Assembly (NCBI RefSeq): GCF_003390375.1
Contig: NZ_QUOT01000002.1
Coordinates: 59,689-123,688, forward strand
DNA length: 64,000 nt
Direction: 5' to 3'
Source of the DNA: Thalassotalea euphylliae
GTDB lineage: Bacteria; Pseudomonadota; Gammaproteobacteria; Enterobacterales; Alteromonadaceae
Shown here: piece after piece, positions 59,252-64,000 of the stretch
Layout of the letters: each line of letters opens with the position of its first letter
Numbering within the stretch: position 1 is the first letter of the stretch
Program-made: the position numbers and the translations under genes
The notes under the pieces: generated by a model
What the model was told of the DNA's origin: nothing
Database searches by the model: none
Seen by the model: only the letters and a program-made list of their open reading frames with translations

Positions 59252-59900
59252 TTGAAATTGAATATGCCCCTTCCTGTATCTAAAAAAGAAAAAGTTCAGG
59301 CTATTATCGAAATTTTAGACGAACTGTACCCTGAAGTTCCTATTCCACTTGATCACAAAGATCCATATACCTTATTAGTTGCTGTATTATTATCTGCTCA
59401 ATGTACCGATGAACGTGTAAATCAGATCACGCCGAAACTATTTGCGAAAGCTGATAACCCTTATGACATGGTGAAAATGAGCATTGATGAAATCAAAAGG
59501 TATCTGGCACCTTTCTGAGATGATCATTAATCAACATCATGGTGAAGTACCGCAGAATTTTAAAGATCTTGAAGCAATGCCTGGTGTTGGTCACAAAACA
59601 GCATCTGTTGTAATGGCACAAGCCTTTAACGTACCAGCCTTCCCTGTTGATACACACATACACCGTTTGATGTATCGTTGGGGCTTATCTAATGGCAAAA
59701 GTGTTGAACAAACAGAGCGGGATGGAAAACGTCTGTTCCCAAAAGAACGTTGGAACGACCTTCACCTTCAAATCATTTACTATGGCCGAGAATATTGCCC
59801 TGCAAGAGGCTTTGATTTAGATAAATGTATTATCACTCGCCAATATGGTCGCAAGAGCTTTATAAATGAAGTCCTTAAAGAACAAGCCAAAAAGAAATAA
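59252..59900 (+). pseudogene. Frameshifted second copy of cluster-less Nth-like gene
   Basis: Two frames together encode about 95 percent of the protein at 54914-55621 at high amino-acid identity (two changes in the first 73 aligned residues, about eight in the last 135). The DNA differs mostly at synonymous sites. A 41 bp deletion removes the segment between two 11 bp copies of ATGAAATCAAA (as seen in the intact gene), changing frame at about 59490. The first frame stops after ...IDEIKRYLAPF; the second resumes at about 59484 with MKSKGIWHLSEMI and runs to the normal end (catalytic Lys and Asp are in this half). Starts at TTG 59252 or ATG 59264, 8 or 20 bp after the nuclease gene. Restart translation at the TTG 59484 cannot be excluded. 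Confidence 0.85.
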
Positions 59901-59913
59901 CTTTCATTAAAAA

Positions 59914-59935
59914 ATGCCCACCAAAAGGTGGGCAT
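59914..59935. terminator. Hairpin after Nth-like copy
   Basis: ATGCCCACC, AAAA loop, GGTGGGCAT. The A-run lies on the left, so the strand with a real T-run is the minus one; on the plus strand it may still end the nuclease-nth transcript. Confidence 0.6.
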
Positions 59936-60144
59936 CAATCTATGTGGTAACAGCTGCACTCTTGTTTGATTAAGTTTGCCGTTAACTTTAATTATGACCA
60001 TTAAGAGAAAACTTTGCGTTCTTGCCCCCATCACATATTTAAAGGTTCTCAAAAAAATCAGCTATCGAGCTGACCTTTCCCCCGAAATTAAGACCATGAC
60101 TTTGATGAGATTTCCAATAAACTGGAGACAGTGGAGATCTCAAA

Positions 60145-60408
60145 ATGAAAAAACGTTACACCGAAGAACAAATCATTCGAGCCATCAAACAGCATGAAGC
60201 AGGCACTAAAGTTGACGATATTTGCCGAGAAATGGGCATATCTACTGGTACGTTTTATAACTGGCGTAGCAAATATGCAGGCCTTGAAGTCAATGAAGCA
60301 AAACGTCTTAAAGCGCTTGAAGCTGAAAACAATAAGCTCAAACGGCTATTAGCGGAAAAGCTGCTTGAAGTAGAAGGAATGAAGGATGTACTTTCAAAAA
60401 AGTGGTAA
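60145..60408 (+). CDS. IS3-family transposase OrfA
   Basis: 87 aa. Helix-turn-helix (IRAIKQHEAGTKVDDICREMGISTGTFYNWRSKYAG) followed by a leucine zipper (RLKALEAENNKLKRLLAEKLLEVEGMKDVL). The final codons overlap an A6G slippery run (TTTCAAAAAAGTGG) typical of -1 frameshifting into OrfB. Confidence 0.9.
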   Translation: MKKRYTEEQIIRAIKQHEAGTKVDDICREMGISTGTFYNWRSKYAGLEVNEAKRLKALEAENNKLKRLLAEKLLEVEGMKDVLSKKW

Positions 60409-60536
60409 AGCCTTCGGATAGAAAGCGGATAGCGAGTCATTTAATCGATAAATGGCGTGAGCACTACAACCATGTTCGACCGCATAGCTCACTGAATTAT
60501 TTATCACCTGTTGAGTTCGCGAAACGGGCTGCTTAA
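60393..60536 (+). pseudogene. IS3 transposase OrfB remnant, catalytic core deleted
   Basis: In the -1 frame after the slippery run, the start of OrfB (KKVVKPSDRKRIASHL) is fused in frame to the C-terminal tail (DKWREHYNHVRPHSSLNYLSP) and stops at 60534-60536. The DDE core, normally over 200 residues, is missing, so no active transposase is made. Confidence 0.85.
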
Positions 60537-60586
60537 TATGAATTATCTCATTGAAGAAGTGGTACTAATTTCAGGGGAAAGGTCAC

Positions 60587-61168
60587 ACTTTTGCTAAAGA
60601 ATTAGGTTTATCTATATCCGTAATCAAGCGAAGCCGTCGTGTCACAAGCTTTCTCGTTAAGCTTGATATCGATCTTGAGACAATTATAGTGGGTAAAGAT
60701 CTTTTGGATGAAATAAGAAAGCTGGTTGAGTTTTGTGGCGAAGCTACAAATAAAACTCTTGTAAAACGACTAATTGCAGATGCATCAAGGCCACTAAAGG
60801 ATAAAAGAAAACTTAAAGGTAGTTGTATTAAAACACTTAAAGTACTAGCCAAAGAGCAAGAAAAATTAGACCTAAATAATTTTAGAGAATATTTAGCCAA
60901 ACTGCCTAATCATAAAATCAAAATTCTGAAAAATTTAAGCCTCACTACATCATTTATGAATTTCCAAGGAAGAACTGCTTCAAATGATCCAAGCTTTGCC
61001 GTAAGCCAAAATGAAAAAAAATTTCCTCGCTGGCTGTTAAAGGGCATTGTACTTTTAATCTGCTCGTTTATATCTGTTGAAAATGCCTCATTTAACTCTG
61101 GTATAGATCAAACTTCATATTCATACATGGAAGCATATTCAAAATTAAAGGAGATGAAGAAACTCTAA
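60587..61168 (+). pseudogene. 5'-truncated gene of unknown function, cut by the IS3 element
   Basis: The frame is open from the right IS end (ACT at 60587) with no credible start until GTG 60689, and it begins in mid-protein as TFAKELGLSISVIKRSRRV, which resembles a helix-turn-helix. About 194 residues remain, rich in Lys/Leu, ending SYMEAYSKLKEMKKL. It could be a ParB/RepB-like or other DNA-binding protein, but I do not recognise it. The missing 5' part is not found left of the element; MTIKRKLCVLAPITYL at 59994 is an open frame that could be unrelated. Confidence 0.5.
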
Positions 61169-61273
61169 CAAAGCCTGCATTTCTTGAGATTTAAACAAGC
61201 CAATTTTACTGGAAGTTATACAGCAACAACAGGCGCTTAGGTCACCTCATCGTTTTCTAAAATTATTAAGCAC

Positions 61274-62824
61274 CTAGTCTAATCGACTAGAAACTTTACA
61301 ATCAATACCGTTATCTCTTAGCACTTTTCCAAAAGCTTCAGCGTAAGCTTTTTTCGGTTCAATTGACTGCATATCCCAAGTATTTTCATGTATTGGTATC
61401 GGATTTGCTGGCACATCCCAGCCACTTTTGTAATTCCGATGCCCAATATTATTATCTTTTAACCACCTAGCCATGCCTTTTCGTGCGTCTGGAACAGTAA
61501 CCCAAGCAAAACCACAAGCCCCATCAAAAATAGGAGAGTACTCAGCCAATGTCATAGGAGTTGGGATACACTCTTGAGCGGCTAGCTCTCCTGCAACATT
61601 CGTTCGCTGATATATATCACTCCACCTAGCATTCCCTTTTAGGCCAATAGGGGATATGTTTTGAGGTGCTGCATCAAATTGTATATCTAAAGGCTCTTTA
61701 TAGGGGTATGCAGTAACAAGTCTTGGAGCACTACCACTATTAACCATCCAACCCGTTTGAATTATAGCCCGTCGGTTGTTTCGCCCTATAATTTCTATTA
61801 AAGCTCCATGATTTATACCGTGGTTATTGTGCTTCAACCTAAATATTGACGCTGTTTTCATAGCACCTGATATTTGATCGGCAAGGTACCTCCAGTCTTC
61901 ACGCTTGATTCCTAAGGTATTAATGAAAAATTTAGCTTTAGAACCGCCATCTGAATGGTCTAAATTTAGAAGGTAATTTTTAACTTTATTCTTCTCGCAA
62001 ACGAAGTCACCATATTTATGATTAAAGTTAACCTTATAATATACATCTTCGATTTCAGGGTTACCTTGAAGGTAATCTAATAGTTCACGAGCTACTTTCT
62101 GACTATGGGTAGGCTGAGATTTACCGTTAATCCTAGCCATGGATAAAGCCCCCCGTATAGAAGTGGTTGAAGCTTCAATCGAATGGGGTGCCTTGGCAAC
62201 GAAATTCTCTGGTTCCAACAATATAGGTTTACTCATTGAGCCATATGATTCTGCTGATGATAAATCTTCTTCATAATCATCTATATAATCTGACCGATAA
62301 TAGAATTGATTATTTTGAATAAAAGCTCCATCCATTAGCTGAAGTTGAAATAACCTCAAATGGAGAGGGTTACCAGTATCAATTAAACACGCGCCTAAAT
62401 ATGGGAGGTACGTATTAGTTTTTTGATCAATTTCGGCTGCCAACTCTTGAGAAATGCTAGTCAGTACAATGCACCATATATTGGTTCTAGCCATTTTGAA
62501 TGGAAAATTGACTGTATCGACCGTATTCCAACCCTCATCTAAAGATTCAGAAAAATCACATAGAATAAGTTTGTATAGCTCCTTATCAAGCGACATAGAG
62601 TGGCTTACCATAAAACTACTTGTACTTTTCGACTTGCCTTTTGATACCTCACTTATTTTATTTGCTAATAAGTAAGGCATGATATCGCCTCTTAAGACCT
62701 GTGTATTCACAATTTGCGCACTTGACTCTGCTGCGGACACAATTTTAGAAGTACATGGTGGACCATAATAACTTCCTAGTTCAGAATGGTCTGCATCGAA
62801 AAAGAACGCAAATGGTTGATTCAT
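61274..62824 (-). CDS. Composite protein with DUF6883-like toxin-type domain
   Basis: 516 aa. The first ~270 residues are unrecognised, with no signal peptide. Residues about 279-376 match the DUF6883 pattern: KVKNYLLNLDHSDGGSKAKF, then GALIEIIGRNNRRAIIQTGW and APRLVTAYP. That family occurs at the C-terminus of polymorphic or contact-dependent toxins and in phage proteins (recalled, not searched). Residues about 435-516 form another module: CGFAWVTVPDARKGMARWLK, GWDV, QSIEPKKAYAEAFGKVLRDNGI and a final SRLD, like small stand-alone phage/actinobacterial proteins (recalled). ATG 62824 is the first start outside the IS; an ORF of 11 more residues runs into the IS. No SD is visible before it. The IS begins 5 bp upstream, so the N-terminus or promoter may be lost. 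Confidence 0.65.
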   Translation of the reverse strand: MNQPFAFFFDADHSELGSYYGPPCTSKIVSAAESSAQIVNTQVLRGDIMPYLLANKISEVSKGKSKSTSSFMVSHSMSLDKELYKLILCDFSESLDEGWNTVDTVNFPFKMARTNIWCIVLTSISQELAAEIDQKTNTYLPYLGACLIDTGNPLHLRLFQLQLMDGAFIQNNQFYYRSDYIDDYEEDLSSAESYGSMSKPILLEPENFVAKAPHSIEASTTSIRGALSMARINGKSQPTHSQKVARELLDYLQGNPEIEDVYYKVNFNHKYGDFVCEKNKVKNYLLNLDHSDGGSKAKFFINTLGIKREDWRYLADQISGAMKTASIFRLKHNNHGINHGALIEIIGRNNRRAIIQTGWMVNSGSAPRLVTAYPYKEPLDIQFDAAPQNISPIGLKGNARWSDIYQRTNVAGELAAQECIPTPMTLAEYSPIFDGACGFAWVTVPDARKGMARWLKDNNIGHRNYKSGWDVPANPIPIHENTWDMQSIEPKKAYAEAFGKVLRDNGIDCKVSSRLD

Positions 62825-62890
62825 CTTAATGAATCGACCAGATTTTCCTAGACACAAATAAGTTGTAAACTTTGTGTCCTAGGAGGATGA

Positions 62891-63184
62891 ATGAGCGCTA
62901 AAAGATTTCCCGAAGAATTTAAGGTTCAGGCCGTTAAGCAAGTGACTGAAAAAGGTCACTCCGTTGCAAGCGTTGCAGAACGGTTAGATATCTCGACAAA
63001 TAGTCTTTATATCTGGTTAAAACGCTATGGCAGTAACAGCGAACACTACCAAGAATTATCCGAGCAAGAAAAGCGTATTAAAGCGCTTGAGAAAGAACTA
63101 AAGCGTACTCAACAAGAACGTGATCTATTAAAGGAAGCCGCCGTGTACTTTGCGGGCGAGTCAAAGAAAAGTACACGTTCATAA
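62891..63184 (+). CDS. IS3-family transposase OrfA
   Basis: 97 aa. Helix-turn-helix (FKVQAVKQVTEKGHSVASVAERLDISTNSLYIWLKRYG) plus a coiled coil (EQEKRIKALEKELKRTQQERDLLKEAA). A GGAGGATGA site precedes the ATG. Near its end an AAAAG run (63167-63171) allows a -1 shift into OrfB. Confidence 0.93.
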   Translation: MSAKRFPEEFKVQAVKQVTEKGHSVASVAERLDISTNSLYIWLKRYGSNSEHYQELSEQEKRIKALEKELKRTQQERDLLKEAAVYFAGESKKSTRS

Positions 63185-64000
63185 AGTCTCGGCTCAACCA
63201 ATACCCCATAAAGCTGATGTGCCAAGCGTTGCAAGTTCACCGCAGTGGCTTTCATGCTTGGTTGCAAAAGCCAGAATCCAAGCGAGCTAAGGATGACAAG
63301 CGCTTAACGGGTTTAATCAAACAGTCTTGGCTTGAAAGCGGCTGCGTTTACGGTTATCGCAAAATTCAAAGTGATATGTTGGATTTAGGTGAAGTTTGCT
63401 CAAAGAATAGAGTTCATCGATTAATGCAGTTATCAGGCATTCAAGCTCAAGTCGGCTATAAGAAGCGCAAAGGCAACTATGGCACTAAGCCTTCTGTGGT
63501 CGCAGATAACCAGTTAAAACGACAGTTTGATGTAGTACAGCCAAATCAAGCTTGGGTAACTGATATCACTTATATTGATACGCACGAAGGCTTTCTCTAT
63601 TTAGCCGTAGTTATCGACTTGTTTTCTCGGCAAGTCGTTGGCTGGTCGATGCAATCGATGATGCATACTGATTTAGTCTTAAGTGCATTACTCGCTGCTG
63701 TATGGCGAAGAAAACCTAAGCAAACGGTTATTATACATTCCGATCAAGGCAGCCAATTTACAGGTTATGACTGGCAACGATTTGCTGCTGAGCATAATTT
63801 ATCACTCAGTATGAGTCGTAGAGGTAACTGCCATGATAATGCTGTTGCTGAGAGCTTCTTTCAGTTGCTAAAACGTGAACGGATCAAGCGAAGAAAATAC
63901 AAAAATAGAGAAAAAGCTAAGGAAGATATTTTCGATTACATCGAAATGTTTTATAACAGCAAACGTAAACATGGTTATCTAAATAATCAGTCTCCAACTG
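63163..64000 (+). CDS. IS3-family transposase OrfB (partial)
   Basis: The -1 frame is open to the window end. HTH_21 region (LMCQALQVHRSGFHAWL), GYRKI, and the DDE integrase core with Asp in WVTDITYID, Asp in IIHSDQGSQF and Glu in NAVAESFFQLLKRE. All three catalytic residues are present, so the element looks active. Made as an OrfAB fusion by frameshifting. Confidence 0.93.

Larger units (their letters stand above)
60071..60585 (+). mobile_element. Deleted IS3-family element with both ends
   Basis: 515 bp. Left end TGACCTTTCCCCCGAAATTA (60071) and right end whose complement reads TGACCTTTCCCCTGAAATTA (60585) form terminal inverted repeats with one mismatch. Inside are an intact OrfA and an OrfB reduced to its head and tail. 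The 3 bp flanks (AGC and CAC) are not identical, so no target duplication survives. Non-autonomous; could be moved by a related IS3 transposase. Confidence 0.85.
62830..64000 (+). mobile_element. IS3-family insertion sequence, right end beyond window
   Basis: Left end TGAATCGACCAGATTTTCCT at 62830 matches the IS3-group style (TGAACCG... with TTTTCC). It is followed by a hairpin CCTAGACACAAA/TTTGTGTCCTAGG (62847-62883), OrfA, and OrfB in the -1 frame. It is a different IS3-family member from the deleted element at 60.07 kb. The right end is not in the window. Confidence 0.88.

Noticed and set aside
59976..60197. 73-codon plus-strand frame crossing the IS left end
   Set aside because: Runs from spacer into the IS terminal repeat with no ribosome site; treated as chance.
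60071..60585. Target site duplication around the deleted IS3 element
   Set aside because: The 3 bp flanks AGC and CAC do not match, and no 4 bp duplication is visible.

Overview
The window looks like chromosome from a marine gammaproteobacterium of the order Alteromonadales, most likely Colwelliaceae (Colwellia or Thalassotalea type). The evidence is the moderate-to-low GC, the classic gammaproteobacterial gene orders (gltA divergent from sdhCDAB-sucAB, with sucCD next; rimP-nusA-infB-rbfA-truB-rpsO-pnp-nlpI; rsxABCDGE followed by nth), a CsrD homologue with degenerate GGDEF/EAL motifs, and a VF530 family protein. The genus is inferred from gene content and protein style, not from a database search.

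Layout. Positions 1-16.5 kb hold small accessory-metabolism and envelope units: an HlyD/DUF2955 efflux pair, an old-yellow-enzyme reductase with a divergent LysR regulator, a beta-barrel/YfiR/GGDEF-EAL signalling operon, a TSUP permease with a structured leader, a secreted S9 peptidase, a YHS lipoprotein, VF530 and an MFS transporter. A gene-poor 950 bp gap (16.5-17.4 kb) carries a long inverted repeat and a decayed second copy of the sucD 3' end. From 17.4 to 29.3 kb lies the TCA-cycle block: sucCD, sucAB (E2 with two lipoyl domains) and sdhCDAB, divergent from gltA. From 29 to 36 kb come a REC-REC-histidine kinase, TcdA facing a fused CsdA-CsdE sulfurtransferase, a small protein of unknown function and a secreted metallopeptidase-like protein. 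From 35.6 to 46 kb is the translation and RNA-metabolism block on the minus strand. CsrD (46.5-48.4 kb) and the complete Rsx electron-transport operon (48.5-54.7 kb) follow.

Downstream of rsxE the window becomes accessory. The canonical Fe-S nth (57.5 kb) is separated from rsxE by a cluster-less Nth paralogue, a TSUP permease and an AraC regulator. Immediately after nth comes a gene predicted to encode two PD-(D/E)XK nuclease-like domains, then a second cluster-less nth copy. That copy is broken by a 41 bp deletion between 11 bp direct repeats. Beyond are a deleted IS3-family element with both ends intact, a gene headless at that element, a composite toxin-like protein with a DUF6883-like segment, and a second IS3-family element that begins 5 bp upstream of the composite gene's start codon and runs off the window.

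The best candidate for something undescribed is this 54.9-62.9 kb segment: (i) a dual-nuclease gene tightly followed by an xenologous Nth-type glycosylase, and (ii) the composite DUF6883-like protein. No rRNA, tRNA or CRISPR array was recognised.
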